A stretch of 64,000 bases of DNA from Subtercola sp. (GTDB taxonomy: Bacteria > Actinomycetota > Actinomycetes > Actinomycetales > Microbacteriaceae): positions 1 through 64,000 of the forward strand of contig JAODBC010000092.1 in assembly GCA_025463765.1 (NCBI GenBank), given 5' to 3'. This document shows, piece after piece, positions 7,400 through 15,558 of the stretch. The notes beneath the pieces are model-generated. The model worked only from the letters and a program-made list of their open reading frames with translations. It had not been told where the DNA came from and ran no database searches. The stretch's first letter is position 1. Every line of letters starts with the position of its first letter. The translations under genes were made by a program, and so were the position numbers.

Positions 7400-9055
7400 T
7401 TACTGCTCGAGCCAGATGTCGTTCGCTCGAAGGAACGCCTCCGACGTGAAGGCGAATCCGTGCACCTTGCTCGAGACGCCCGCGATCTGCACCCGCTCGA
7501 AGATCGGGAACGCCGAACCCGTGGAGATGAGCTGTTTCTGCACGTCTCCGTACGCCGCGGCGCGCGCCGTGTCGTCGGAGGTCTGCAGGCCCGCAGCGAA
7601 CAGTTTGCTCACCGCGCCTGCCGTTGCGGCATCCTGACTGTTCACAGCCGACGCCGCCTTCGACGTCGCCCGGTCGACCGCCGATCCCAGCACGCTCGGG
7701 TCTGCACGGGTGAGGTAGGTGCCCGTGAGGTCGTAGTCGCCGGCGGCGAGCTTCTTCGTGCTCTGAGCGGAGGTCACGACGTCGAGCGAGAGGTTGATGC
7801 CGACCTGCTTGAGCTGGTCTTGCAGCAACTGCTCACCGGGGCCACTGACGACCAGCGGGTAGTGCAGCGTCAACTCCTGACCGTTCTTGTAACGGTAGCC
7901 ATCGGCGCCGACCGTGTAGCCCGCCGCGTCGAGCAGCTTCTTCGCGCCATCGGGGTCGTAGGCCAGCAGGCTCGACTCGTCGGTGGCGAACGGTGTAGTC
8001 GAGTCGACGACGCTCTCGACCACCGGGTAGTCGGCCCAGAAGATGGTCGACGCGTAGGTCTTGCGGTCGATCGACTTCTGCAGAGCATTTCGCACATTCG
8101 CGTCGGAGAGGGGGCCACCGTGTGTCACGTTCGGCACGATGATGCTCGAAATACCGGGCAACGGACGCGACTCGATGGTGTCGCCCGCCGCCTTGATGAC
8201 CTGCTGGTCGGCGTCGGAGATCGGCTGGCGCGGCCAGGCGATGTCAATGGTGCCAGCCGTCAGTTCACCGTTACGAACGCTGTCTTCCTTGATGTAGGTC
8301 ACGTCGATCGCGTCGAGGTACGCCGCCCCCTGGTTCTTCACCAGGCTCGACGGCCAGGCGTAACCGGCGCGCTTGGTCAGGTGTGCGCTCGTCGCCGCGG
8401 TGTAGTTGTCGAGCGTGAACGCGCCCGAGCCGACGATCGCCCCGGCGCAGCGCTGTTCCGGCGTCTCGGTGTAGGTCTTCGGCGCAAGAATCGCCAGCGT
8501 CGTGGTGGAGGTGGCCTGCAAGAAGGCCGCGTTGGGCTTCGTGAAGTTCACCTGCACGTGTGTCGGGTCTATGACCGTCGTCGAGCCGTAACCGGCGAGG
8601 TAGGTCAGGCCGAGTATCGACTTGGCGCCCAGCGCGAAGGTGCCGTCGAGCGCAGTCTTGACCGCGGTGGCATCGAGTTTCTCGCCGTCGCTGAACGTGA
8701 CACCGTCACGAAGCGTGAAGACATACTGCGTGGCATCGGGGCTGACCGTCCAGCTCGTGGCGAGCCAGGGCACGATCTTGCCGGTGTCGGGGTCTTGGTC
8801 GGTGAGCGAGTCGGCGACCTGGCGGTCGATGGAGCGCGACTCGATCCAGTACACCTGGTTCGGGTCGATGCAGCCCTGCTGGTCGTCCCAGAAGGCCACT
8901 TTGAGGGTGCCGCCGGGCACAGGGGTCGCGGTGTCGCTGCTGGTCGCACTTGTGTCAGAGGTGCCGGTCGAGCATCCGGTCAGCACCAGCGCTGCGGCTG
9001 CCACGGCGGCGGCCAGCGCGGCGGTTCGCCGTCTGAAGTGTTTGTATTCGGTCAT
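7400..9055 (-). CDS. Peptide-type ABC substrate-binding lipoprotein (SBP_bac_5; KPN_01854-like)
   Basis: 551 residues. Residues 1-28 form a lipoprotein signal: FRRR, an Ala-rich core, then lipobox LTGC with Cys28. The mature part is a family-5 extracellular solute-binding protein, with GGTLKVAFWD, DSLTDQDPDTGKIVPWLA and FTLRDGVTFSDG near the N-terminus. I recognise these as close to the KPN_01854 subgroup, whose members neighbour KPN_01858-type LLMs such as the gene at 11568. Start ATG at 9055 was chosen over longer in-frame starts because it gives the signal peptide and has agagag upstream. No permease or ATPase partner lies nearby, so it is an orphan binding protein in this window. Confidence 0.88.
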   Translation of the reverse strand: MTEYKHFRRRTAALAAAVAAAALVLTGCSTGTSDTSATSSDTATPVPGGTLKVAFWDDQQGCIDPNQVYWIESRSIDRQVADSLTDQDPDTGKIVPWLATSWTVSPDATQYVFTLRDGVTFSDGEKLDATAVKTALDGTFALGAKSILGLTYLAGYGSTTVIDPTHVQVNFTKPNAAFLQATSTTTLAILAPKTYTETPEQRCAGAIVGSGAFTLDNYTAATSAHLTKRAGYAWPSSLVKNQGAAYLDAIDVTYIKEDSVRNGELTAGTIDIAWPRQPISDADQQVIKAAGDTIESRPLPGISSIIVPNVTHGGPLSDANVRNALQKSIDRKTYASTIFWADYPVVESVVDSTTPFATDESSLLAYDPDGAKKLLDAAGYTVGADGYRYKNGQELTLHYPLVVSGPGEQLLQDQLKQVGINLSLDVVTSAQSTKKLAAGDYDLTGTYLTRADPSVLGSAVDRATSKAASAVNSQDAATAGAVSKLFAAGLQTSDDTARAAAYGDVQKQLISTGSAFPIFERVQIAGVSSKVHGFAFTSEAFLRANDIWLEQ

Positions 9056-9501
9056 TGCTGTGTCTCTCTCGGTGGGGTGATGCGGGTGGTGGGATGGGGG
9101 TGGTGCGGACAGAAGAGTCAGGGGTGAAAATCGCGAGAACGCGGCGCCCGGCCACGAGCAGGGCGGCGTCATGGAGATCTCCTGGAGAGGAGAGGGGAAG
9201 AGAAGCCGTTTTGCGGCGGGGTGTGAAGGCGAGAGCCGCTGACTCTCGGTGCCAGCTGCCCGCGGTGCCGACTTCTCGCGGTGTCGACTGCCCGCCGTGC
9301 CTACTGCGGCGATGCCCGGCTGCCGCGATGCCCGGCTGCCGCGCAGCGAGGCGCGAATCGCACGAGCGAGCAGACTCTCGGCGCTGCTCTGCTCGGCGCT
9401 GCTTCGCCCAGACGGCATCAGGGCGTCGGCACCGAGCGCTAAAGCTCGACCGGGCTCAGACGAAGCCGAGCGGGAGGGGCGGGCAGATCAGCGAGTGCAG
9501 A
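9056..9501 (-). other. Long leader region of the binding-protein gene, no convincing gene
   Basis: About 450 bp between a candidate leader peptide and the lipoprotein start. It contains an exact 16-bp tandem duplication (gatgcccggctgccgc at 9311-9326 and 9327-9342) and further gcggtgcc/ggcgctgct-like repeats that could form alternative RNA structures on the minus strand. Open frames here are by-products of GC content. No clear promoter was picked out. Confidence 0.4.
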
Positions 9502-9552
9502 TCAGGTGCGTGCGAATCGACAGGAACATCGCGGCATTCGGGCAAGCGACAT
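9502..9552 (-). CDS. Candidate Cys/Arg-rich leader peptide (16 aa) ahead of the binding-protein gene
   Basis: Reading MSLARMPRCSCRFART then TGA, preceded at good spacing by ggaagga, the best ribosome site in this stretch. Two Cys codons flank one Ser, five of the sixteen residues are Arg, and the frame sits far upstream of a sulfur-type uptake gene in the same direction. Short Cys-containing leader peptides of this sort are known to precede sulfur-acquisition genes in actinobacteria. An overlapping frame (MFLSIRTHLICTR) resembles the RxHL pattern of such leaders too but lacks a ribosome site. Function is inferred from position and composition only. Confidence 0.4.
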   Translation of the reverse strand: MSLARMPRCSCRFART

Positions 9553-9751
9553 GGGTGCGATCCTTCCTGTGACGGTGACTCGGGCTTTCGGTTGATCTGA
9601 ACGTAGTGTGCTCGCCCGTGACCTGGCGAGCACGTGACCAGTTGTGTCAGGTTGCGTGACAACTTGTGACGAAACGCGGCTGCCCCGGGCATCCGTCGGC
9701 CGTACCGTTCGTTGAGAACGATGAGCAATGTTGATGAACGAAAGGAACCTG

Positions 9752-10813
9752 ATGCCCAGAAGAGTGCAGTATTCGCGGTTCGGCGGCCCAGAGGTGCTCG
9801 AGGTCGTCGAGATCGAGGTGCCCCGGGCATCCGAAGGCCAGGTGGTCGTGGAGGTGCGCGCTGCCGGCGTGAACCCCATCGACTGGAAGCTGCGCGGCGG
9901 TCTGCGCGCCAGTGATCCGCTCACCGAACCGCGCGGCGTCGGCACGGATGCCGCGGGCGTGATCATCGAGGTGCACGAAAGCGTCCAGGGTGCCGGCGCC
10001 GAGCGTGACGGAGTCGAAGGTGCCGGCGCCGAGCGCAACGCAGTCGAGGGTACCGGCGCCGGGCGTAACGGAGTCGAGGGTGCCGGTGCGCGGGGTGACG
10101 GCGTCGACGGCTGGCAGGTTGGTGACGAGGTGATCGTGCGAGGCGTTTACGGCGCCTACGCGAGCCACCTGGCGGCCGACGCCGGTCAGCTGGTGGCGAA
10201 ACCGGCGGGCCTCGATTGGGCTCAGGCCGCTGCGGTCGGCGTGCCGGTCGGCACGGCGTACCAGGCACTGCGGTCGCTCGGGGTGGGCGAGGGAACGACG
10301 CTGTTGATCCACGGCGCCGCGGGCGGGGTCGGCCAGGCCGCAGTGCAATTCGCCCGGGAATGGGGCGCGACGGTGATCGGCACGGCGAGCCCGGGCAATC
10401 ACGCGCGCCTGATCGAGCTCGGGGCGATTCCGGTGGCCTACGGGCCCGGGCTGGTGGAGCGAGTGCGCGAAGCCGCCCCAGGTGGAATCGACCTCGTGCT
10501 CGACGCCGTCGGAACCGACGAGGCGATCGCGGCATCACTCGAACTGGTAGATGATCGCCGTGCGATCGGTACCGTCGTCGGCGCCCGGGCGGCAGAACTC
10601 GGCATTCGGGCCTGGGCGGGCGGAAGCCCAGTGCCGCTCACGCCGGAGGAGCAGGCTCTGCGGGCCGAATCGCTCACTGTGCTAGCTGAATTATTCGCCG
10701 CCGGCCGGTTCGAGATCGAGGTCTCGCTGAGCCTGCCGCTCGATCAGGCCGCCGAGGCCCACCGCCTCAGCGAGGCCGGTCACGTGCGCGGCAAGCTCGT
10801 ACTGATTCCGTAA
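9752..10813 (+). CDS. NADP-dependent quinone oxidoreductase / zinc-less MDR alcohol dehydrogenase
   Basis: 353 residues of the medium-chain dehydrogenase/reductase superfamily, quinone-oxidoreductase branch: GroES-like N-terminus with GVNPIDWKLRGG, then Rossmann fold with HGAAGGVGQAAVQFA, and the C-terminal HVRGKLVL. Zinc-ligand cysteines are absent. Start ATG at 9752 is set by gaaagga upstream; an upstream in-frame ATG lacks a ribosome site. Residues around 78-117 are four decapeptide repeats (V-E-G-A-G-A-E-R-x-x) inserted in the GroES domain between the GTDAAGVIIEV strand and the VGDEV strand, a surface position where expansion could be tolerated. A long hairpin terminator follows. Confidence 0.88.
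   Translation: MPRRVQYSRFGGPEVLEVVEIEVPRASEGQVVVEVRAAGVNPIDWKLRGGLRASDPLTEPRGVGTDAAGVIIEVHESVQGAGAERDGVEGAGAERNAVEGTGAGRNGVEGAGARGDGVDGWQVGDEVIVRGVYGAYASHLAADAGQLVAKPAGLDWAQAAAVGVPVGTAYQALRSLGVGEGTTLLIHGAAGGVGQAAVQFAREWGATVIGTASPGNHARLIELGAIPVAYGPGLVERVREAAPGGIDLVLDAVGTDEAIAASLELVDDRRAIGTVVGARAAELGIRAWAGGSPVPLTPEEQALRAESLTVLAELFAAGRFEIEVSLSLPLDQAAEAHRLSEAGHVRGKLVLIP
9983..10102. repeat. Four 30-bp tandem repeats inside the quinone oxidoreductase gene
   Basis: Units begin at 9983, 10013, 10043 and 10073, each coding one decapeptide of the type V-[QE]-G-[AT]-G-A-x-R-[DNG]-[GA]. The period is a multiple of three and the frame is kept. The insert has no counterpart in the usual fold of this family. 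Confidence 0.9.
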
Positions 10814-10861
10814 CACGGCTGCGGTCGCGGGCGCCGACCCCGGGCATCCGGAGCCGCGCGC

Positions 10862-10947
10862 CGCGCGCGAAAACAGCGGAGAATTCGAGGGTGTACCGGC
10901 GTATAGCCGCTACTACCCCGGATTCTCCGCCCGTTTTTGCGCGCGCG
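10862..10947. terminator. Long imperfect hairpin between convergent genes (bidirectional terminator)
   Basis: Left arm cgcgcgcgaaaac...gcggagaat...gagggt pairs with right arm accccgg...attctccgc...gtttttgcgcgcgcg, making a stem of about 30 bp with small mismatches around a loop that itself contains a short accggc/gccgct pairing. It lies between the stop of the quinone oxidoreductase (10813) and the convergent AhpD-like gene (stop 10988), the expected place for a shared terminator. Confidence 0.75.
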
Positions 10948-10987
10948 AATGGCCGCGGAGAAGGCCGAAGGCCGACGGGCGTGGGGC

Positions 10988-11338
10988 CTAGTGCGTGTGC
11001 TCGGCGGGCTCACCTTCGGTGAACTTGAAGGCGAGACGGCCGTGGGCGAAACCGCCGCCGGCGCGGATGGCCGTCGCGACCCAGGCGGTCTCGGCGAGCT
11101 CTTTCTCAGTGGCACCGGCCGCGGCGGCGTTCTTCGAGTGCGCCTCGATGCAGTAGACGCACTGCGTGGTGATGCCCACGGCGACCGCGATGAGTTCGCG
11201 CACCTTCAACGACAACTCCGGGCCCTCTGGCGCGAAAACGGCGGCGTTGAAGTCGTTGAACGTCTTCAGCATGTCGGGCGTCTCGGTCTTGTAGACGCGG
11301 GTGAACTTCTTGTCGTTCGGGTCGAGGTAGTGAGACAT
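10988..11338 (-). CDS. AhpD-like carboxymuconolactone decarboxylase family protein
   Basis: 116 residues with the family signature CVYCIEAH (CxxC plus His three residues on) preceded by LSKVREL-type helix LKVRELIAVAVGITTQ and followed by the helix of WVATAIRAGGGFAHG. Such proteins are thiol-based peroxidase partners or proton-relay enzymes. The start at 11338 gives the usual N-terminus MSHYLDPNDKKF. It is divergent from the LLM gene at 11568, a pairing known for LLM/AhpD clusters. The 230-bp divergent gap holds a G-rich direct repeat. Confidence 0.88.
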   Translation of the reverse strand: MSHYLDPNDKKFTRVYKTETPDMLKTFNDFNAAVFAPEGPELSLKVRELIAVAVGITTQCVYCIEAHSKNAAAAGATEKELAETAWVATAIRAGGGFAHGRLAFKFTEGEPAEHTH

Positions 11339-11352
11339 CAGGCGGGTGCTTT

Positions 11353-11418
11353 CTGGTGGGGGCCGGGTTTCTGGGTGGGGGCCGGGTTTCTGGGTGGGGC
11401 GGGTTCTGGGTGGGGCGG
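11353..11418. repeat. G-rich direct repeats upstream of the AhpD-like gene
   Basis: Four units beginning ctgg(g)tgggg at 11353, 11371, 11390 and 11406, with lengths 18, 19, 16 and 13 bp. They lie 15 bp upstream of the AhpD-like start on the minus strand and could influence its 5' untranslated region. The length variation argues for slippage. Confidence 0.75.
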
Positions 11419-11567
11419 TGAAGACGCGATGCGTGGTCGGCACTGTAGGCAAGTCAACAGGGCGGCAGGGCCCCGGATTCCGATTCTGGCCCTGTGTGAC
11501 GATGTGTGACGTGCAACGAATCGTCATCTGACCGCGAGGCAAGACCCGGGTCGAACAAGATGGCTTC

Positions 11568-12734
11568 ATGTCGACCGAAACCTCCGCTCCCGCCGCGGCG
11601 AGTACCGCCGCGAACGCCGCCGCCAGCACTGCCACCCGCATTGTCACGGGCACCGTCGCCGGCACCGGCACCGCCGCCGGAGCTGGTGCCGTCACCGAAA
11701 CCGCCGAACGTCGCCCGTTCACCCTCGGCTTTCACACGCGCATCCCCTTCACGCCGGGTCGGCAGGCCGAGGGCCTGCGTGAGGGCATCGAGCTCTTTCG
11801 CATCGCCGAGCAGCTCGGTTTCGACTCGGGCTGGGTCTACCAGCGGCACTTTGACAACTACCTCGCCTCTCCCCTCGTCTTTCACGCGGCCGTCGCCCAG
11901 CACACCGAACGAATCGGGCTCGGTACCGCCATCATCGGCATCCGCTACGAAGACCCGGTGCTGCTCGCCGAGGCCGCAGGCACGGCCGATCTACTGACCG
12001 GCGGCCGGCTACAGCTCGGCCTCGGCACCGGTCAGGGCGGCTACGACAGGCTCTTCGGGCAGCAGCCGAACGACGGTCGCGAGCAGTCGCAGGCGCGCCT
12101 CGCGGCGTTTTTGCGCGGAATCCGCGGCGAGGTGCTCGACACCATCGACGACGTGGATGCGCCCATCGCCCTCGGCACCGAACTCACCGCGCGACCGGTC
12201 AGCCCCGGTCTGCCCGAGCGGGTGTGGTTCGGCGCAGGCTCGGTCGAGTCCGCCGAACGCGTGGGCCGGCAGGGGTTGCGACTGCTGCTGAGCACGATTC
12301 TGAGCGACACGATCGACGACTACAACGCCGAGCAGCTGCGCGCCATCGAGGCCTACCGCCGGGTACACGCGGGCCCGTTCGCGCCGCAAGTCTCGGTCTC
12401 GCGCTCCCTTTTGCCTGCGACGTCGGCCGAGCAAGCTCGCGCATACGCGGCTTATGACGAAGAGCGTCGCACGCTGGGGCCGGGGGCCGCACGGCCAGCC
12501 GGGGCGTTGACACCCGCGAGCAGCGGTGCCGGTCGGTTCTCGGTCAGCCCGGTCATCCACGGCGACTCGTCGCTTGTCGTCGACACGCTGCTCGCCGACC
12601 AGGCCGTTCAGCAGGCCGACAACCTCATCGCTCTTCTGCCGCCCTCGTTCGGCCTGGCCGAGAACATCGCGCTGCTTGAAGCCATCGTGTCGAAAGTCGC
12701 ACCGCAGATCGGCTGGCAGCCCGCCAAGAAGTGA
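11568..12734 (+). CDS. Putative FMN-dependent luciferase-like monooxygenase, KPN_01858-like
   Basis: 388 residues. Residues 1-45 are an Ala/Thr/Gly-rich low-complexity extension; the enzyme begins at about FTLGFHTRIPF. Family marks are ELFRIAEQLGFDSGWVYQRHFDNYLASPLVF, IGLGTAIIGIRYEDPVLLAEAAGTADLL and RLQLGLGTGQGGYD, matching the KPN_01858-type LLM subgroup as I know it. The expected companion binding protein (KPN_01854-like) is at 7400-9055. The true start may be ATG 11568 or lie within the extension, which lacks another clear ribosome site. Likely role: oxidation of a scavenged compound using reduced FMN. Confidence 0.87.
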   Translation: MSTETSAPAAASTAANAAASTATRIVTGTVAGTGTAAGAGAVTETAERRPFTLGFHTRIPFTPGRQAEGLREGIELFRIAEQLGFDSGWVYQRHFDNYLASPLVFHAAVAQHTERIGLGTAIIGIRYEDPVLLAEAAGTADLLTGGRLQLGLGTGQGGYDRLFGQQPNDGREQSQARLAAFLRGIRGEVLDTIDDVDAPIALGTELTARPVSPGLPERVWFGAGSVESAERVGRQGLRLLLSTILSDTIDDYNAEQLRAIEAYRRVHAGPFAPQVSVSRSLLPATSAEQARAYAAYDEERRTLGPGAARPAGALTPASSGAGRFSVSPVIHGDSSLVVDTLLADQAVQQADNLIALLPPSFGLAENIALLEAIVSKVAPQIGWQPAKK

Positions 12735-12853
12735 GCAAGCTCGCTGGCGCTCTGTCAAGCCTTCGCCGTAATATGACGTAACAGAGCAAATCGTGCTCTG
12801 GCGAAACGATGGCATGCCTCGTGAGCGGGGCCCGAGCGAGACGAAGGTTCCCG

Positions 12854-13279
12854 ATGAGTGCGATGACCGAAATGATGAGCGCGTCGATGGCCGGCATGGC
12901 AGACATGCCTGGAATGGCCGCGATGGACATGGCAGCGATGCAGGCCTGTATCGAAGCGTGTTCGGCCTGCGAGCAGGCCTGCGTGATGTGCGCCGACGTC
13001 GACATGGGCGAGGGAATGGGCAAGTGCGCCAGCATGTGCACCATGTGCGCCGACGTCTGCAACACCATGATGCGCATGATGATGCGCCCCATGGGCTACG
13101 ACATGGCCGCCATGATGGCGATGCTCGAGGCGACCATGGCCATGTGCAAGGCCTGCGCCGACGAGTGCATGATGCACGCCGACATGAGCGAGCACTGCAC
13201 GATGTGCGCGCAGGCCTGCATGGAGTGCATGAAGGCCTGCGAGACCATGCTCATGAGCATGAAGTCGATGGCCAGCTGA
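12854..13279 (+). CDS. Cys/Met-rich four-helix copper-storage-type protein (DUF326/Csp-like)
   Basis: 141 residues with 17 Cys and over 30 Met. Cys occurs in helical spacing (ACIEACSACEQAC, KCASMCTMCADVC, HCTMCAQACMECMKAC), the pattern of four-helix-bundle copper-storage proteins whose Cys line the core and bind many Cu(I). No signal peptide is seen, so a cytosolic Csp3-like protein is most likely. Start ATG at 12854 is supported by gaagg; a longer in-frame ATG at 12809 lacks one. No copper ATPase or CsoR gene is adjacent. The N-terminal 35 residues are unusually Met-rich (MAGMADMPGMAAMDMAAM). Confidence 0.85.
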   Translation: MSAMTEMMSASMAGMADMPGMAAMDMAAMQACIEACSACEQACVMCADVDMGEGMGKCASMCTMCADVCNTMMRMMMRPMGYDMAAMMAMLEATMAMCKACADECMMHADMSEHCTMCAQACMECMKACETMLMSMKSMAS

Positions 13280-13365
13280 CACGCCGACCGGATGCCCGCG
13301 GGCACACTTGACGACCGCGACGACTAGCGCGACCGTCTGTTGTCGCGCCCAGCGGCGAGCCGAGG

Positions 13366-13722
13366 CTAACTGAGCGCCTCGGCGAACGTCGGCTCGGCGA
13401 CCACGCTGCGCCACTCCAAGCCGACCGCCAGCACGCTATACGTCGCGTGCAGAGCCACCGGCTCACCGACGGCGAGCGCCTCGACCAGGCTTTCGTGGTG
13501 CCACACTCGGGCGCGCACCCCGGTCTCGACCGAAACGAGTTCGACCCAGCCATCCGCTCTCACCGCGGTGACGAGAGCGTCGGCCCACTTGCTCGGCGTA
13601 GCGGCGGCCAGGCGGCGGCGCATCGGGTGCAGCGAATGACCCTCTTCGGCCCGCGCACACTCCATGACCGACTCCGCCGCGCACGCGAGCTGAAGTGGGG
13701 TACGGGTGGGCTGGCTGGTCAT
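13366..13722 (-). CDS. Hypothetical protein, 118 aa
   Basis: No family recognised. The N-terminal part is helical with one Cys at each end of an amphipathic helix (LACAAESVMECARAEEGHSLHP); the second half looks like a small beta domain (WVELVSVETGVRARVWHHESLVEAL...VALHATYSVLAVG). Start 13722 has gagg upstream. It is transcribed towards the copper-storage gene (convergent) and is divergent from the SnoaL gene. Confidence 0.6.
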   Translation of the reverse strand: MTSQPTRTPLQLACAAESVMECARAEEGHSLHPMRRRLAAATPSKWADALVTAVRADGWVELVSVETGVRARVWHHESLVEALAVGEPVALHATYSVLAVGLEWRSVVAEPTFAEALS

Positions 13723-13935
13723 GGTTTTCCTCGGTCGCAAGTCAGAGTGAGCGGTGTGGGTGTCTTTCGTAAGCATCACGGTACGTGGCGCTCGGCCGCC
13801 TGTCAGTAGTAGCCGTCACGGGGCGAAACATTACGTGCGATGCCCCTTCGACGTTCTTGACGAGATGTTGCACTGCGTGACGGTGTGCGTCGGCGCGCGA
13901 GTGACGGCGACGCTCTCGCTGCCTACAGTGAGCCC

Positions 13936-15465
13936 ATGACCACCTCAAGACTCGCCGCCGACCGCCTCGACATCACCGCCGTTCTTGCTCGGCACGCCTA
14001 CGCAGCCGACCACCAGAACGAGGCGCTTCTGCGCCAGACGGTGGTTCCGGATGCCCGCATTGCAACGCTGCTCGACGCGCTGGCCCCGGCGGTGGACATC
14101 GACGAGCTCGTCACACTCGTCACGGCGCCGGCACCCGGAATCACCCGAGAGACGGTGTTCCGCAACCCGCTCGTCGCGATCGATACGAACGGTGCCGGCG
14201 CGACCGTCGTCGCCGAGCTCGGGTTCGTCGAGCTCGAGCTGCTGGCCGACGGCGGTGCCGTGCGCCGGCAATACGACGCCACCTCGGTCGATCGGCTTGT
14301 GCAAACGACTGACGGGTGGCGACTGGCCGAACGTCGGCTGCACCTGGCAGACGTCGACGTGGCCTCGGTGGTCGTGCCCGCCGATCGACGCACGCTGATC
14401 GAGCAGGGAGCGGGCATCCTGACCGCGGCAGAGTACCTCGAGCCGACCGGTGGCACGGGTAGCACCGGCGGCTCCGGTCGCACCGGCGGCTCCGGTCGCA
14501 CCGGCGGCTCAGGCGGCACCGGCAATACGGGTGGCACAGGTGACCCGTCAGAGCTGCTCGATGTCGAGGCGGCGCTCGCCTTCGCTGCGTTCGAGCGTGA
14601 CCGCGAAGCCGATGCGGGCACAGGTACGGGCACCGGCACCGGCACCGGCACCACCGCGGCCACGCTCAGCAGCCGTCACCTGGTCAGCAACGTCAAGGTG
14701 GTTGCTGACGGCGACCGCGCGCAGGCGGAGTCCGAATTCGTGCGAACGACCCTTGCCGAGACGAATGCGGGCGTCACCCGCCGGCGCACCAGCGGTGTCG
14801 AGCTGACCGAGCTCGAGCGCTCGGCCGACGGCTGGGTGATCTCGGCGCGCACCGAGTACCTGAAGAGCGACGCCAGCACTCCCGCCGAACTCGACGACAC
14901 CGTGCGCCAGGCGATCGTTGCGGGCACCACGGCTCTGGGCGAGCTGGTTGTGCCGCATCCGCTCGCCCTCGGCGAGGTCACCGACGCCCGCGTGGCGATT
15001 CGCGAACTGCTCATTCGGTACTCCTCGGTGTTCGACCAAGAGCGCTGGGGTCTCATCGGCGAGGTGTTCGCGCCCGACGCCGCGTTCGGCGACGAGCCCG
15101 CAGGCTCGGGCACGTCGTCGTTCGTCGACGGCGCGAAGGCGCTCTATCACGACCGTTTGACGGGCCTGCACAGCATCGCCGAGCCGGTGTTGCGCGTCGA
15201 CGGCGACCGGGGCTGGGCATACACCGACTTCACCACGATCGCCATTCATGAGCCGGCAGACGGTGCGGATGATCGCCTCGATCGGCTGCGTTCCGGCGGG
15301 TTCTACGTCGACGAGCTGCGCCGCACCGAGAGCGGATGGCGCGTCTCGCGCCGCGCGGTCGCATTCAGCTCGAGCGTGCGAGACACCATCGACGGCGCGG
15401 CAGAGCTGCGCCCGCAGATCGCTCGTACGAGAGAGCAGCTCGGGGCACTGTCGCCCGCCCTCTGA
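13936..15465 (+). CDS. Protein with three SnoaL/NTF2-like domains
   Basis: 509 residues that read as three consecutive SnoaL-like (NTF2 cone fold) domains. Domain 1 (about 1-160) starts LDITAVLARHAYAAD; domain 2 (about 205-330) contains RHLVSNVKVVADGDRAQAES; domain 3 (about 355-500) starts ARVAIRELLIRYSSVFDQ and contains EPVLRVDGDRGWAYTDF. Domains 1 and 2 are separated by about 30 residues of G-T-G/G-S-G-R-T hexapeptides encoded by an 18-bp repeat, and domain 2 itself carries a GTGTGTGTGT insert. Single SnoaL-like proteins are aromatic-ring hydroxylase-like or small-molecule-binding; a triple chain is unusual. It may act with the LLM gene 90 bp downstream on the same strand. Confidence 0.75.
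   Translation: MTTSRLAADRLDITAVLARHAYAADHQNEALLRQTVVPDARIATLLDALAPAVDIDELVTLVTAPAPGITRETVFRNPLVAIDTNGAGATVVAELGFVELELLADGGAVRRQYDATSVDRLVQTTDGWRLAERRLHLADVDVASVVVPADRRTLIEQGAGILTAAEYLEPTGGTGSTGGSGRTGGSGRTGGSGGTGNTGGTGDPSELLDVEAALAFAAFERDREADAGTGTGTGTGTGTTAATLSSRHLVSNVKVVADGDRAQAESEFVRTTLAETNAGVTRRRTSGVELTELERSADGWVISARTEYLKSDASTPAELDDTVRQAIVAGTTALGELVVPHPLALGEVTDARVAIRELLIRYSSVFDQERWGLIGEVFAPDAAFGDEPAGSGTSSFVDGAKALYHDRLTGLHSIAEPVLRVDGDRGWAYTDFTTIAIHEPADGADDRLDRLRSGGFYVDELRRTESGWRVSRRAVAFSSSVRDTIDGAAELRPQIARTREQLGALSPAL
14458..14547. repeat. 18-bp tandem repeat in the SnoaL gene
   Basis: Five units starting at 14458, 14476, 14494, 14512 and 14530; the second and third differ by one base (consensus ggtcgcaccggcggctcc). 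They code a Gly/Ser/Thr linker between domains. A separate ggcacc hexamer run (about five copies) lies at 14619-14652 in the same gene. Confidence 0.9.
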
Positions 15466-15558
15466 AACATTCGGAAATACCTGAAACATCTGGCAACACA
15501 AAGGGCCCTCGAGGCCGAGCGGCACCATGAAGAAGGCGCCGAAAAAGGGAGAAGAACC

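Noticed and set aside
7460-9127. Long plus-strand frame antisense to the binding-protein gene
   Set aside because: Composition is Arg-rich shadow; the minus strand has a clear lipoprotein with family motifs.
11506-11997. Alternative frame across the start of the LLM at 11568
   Set aside because: Pro/Ser-rich translation of the GC-rich Ala/Thr leader; no motif.
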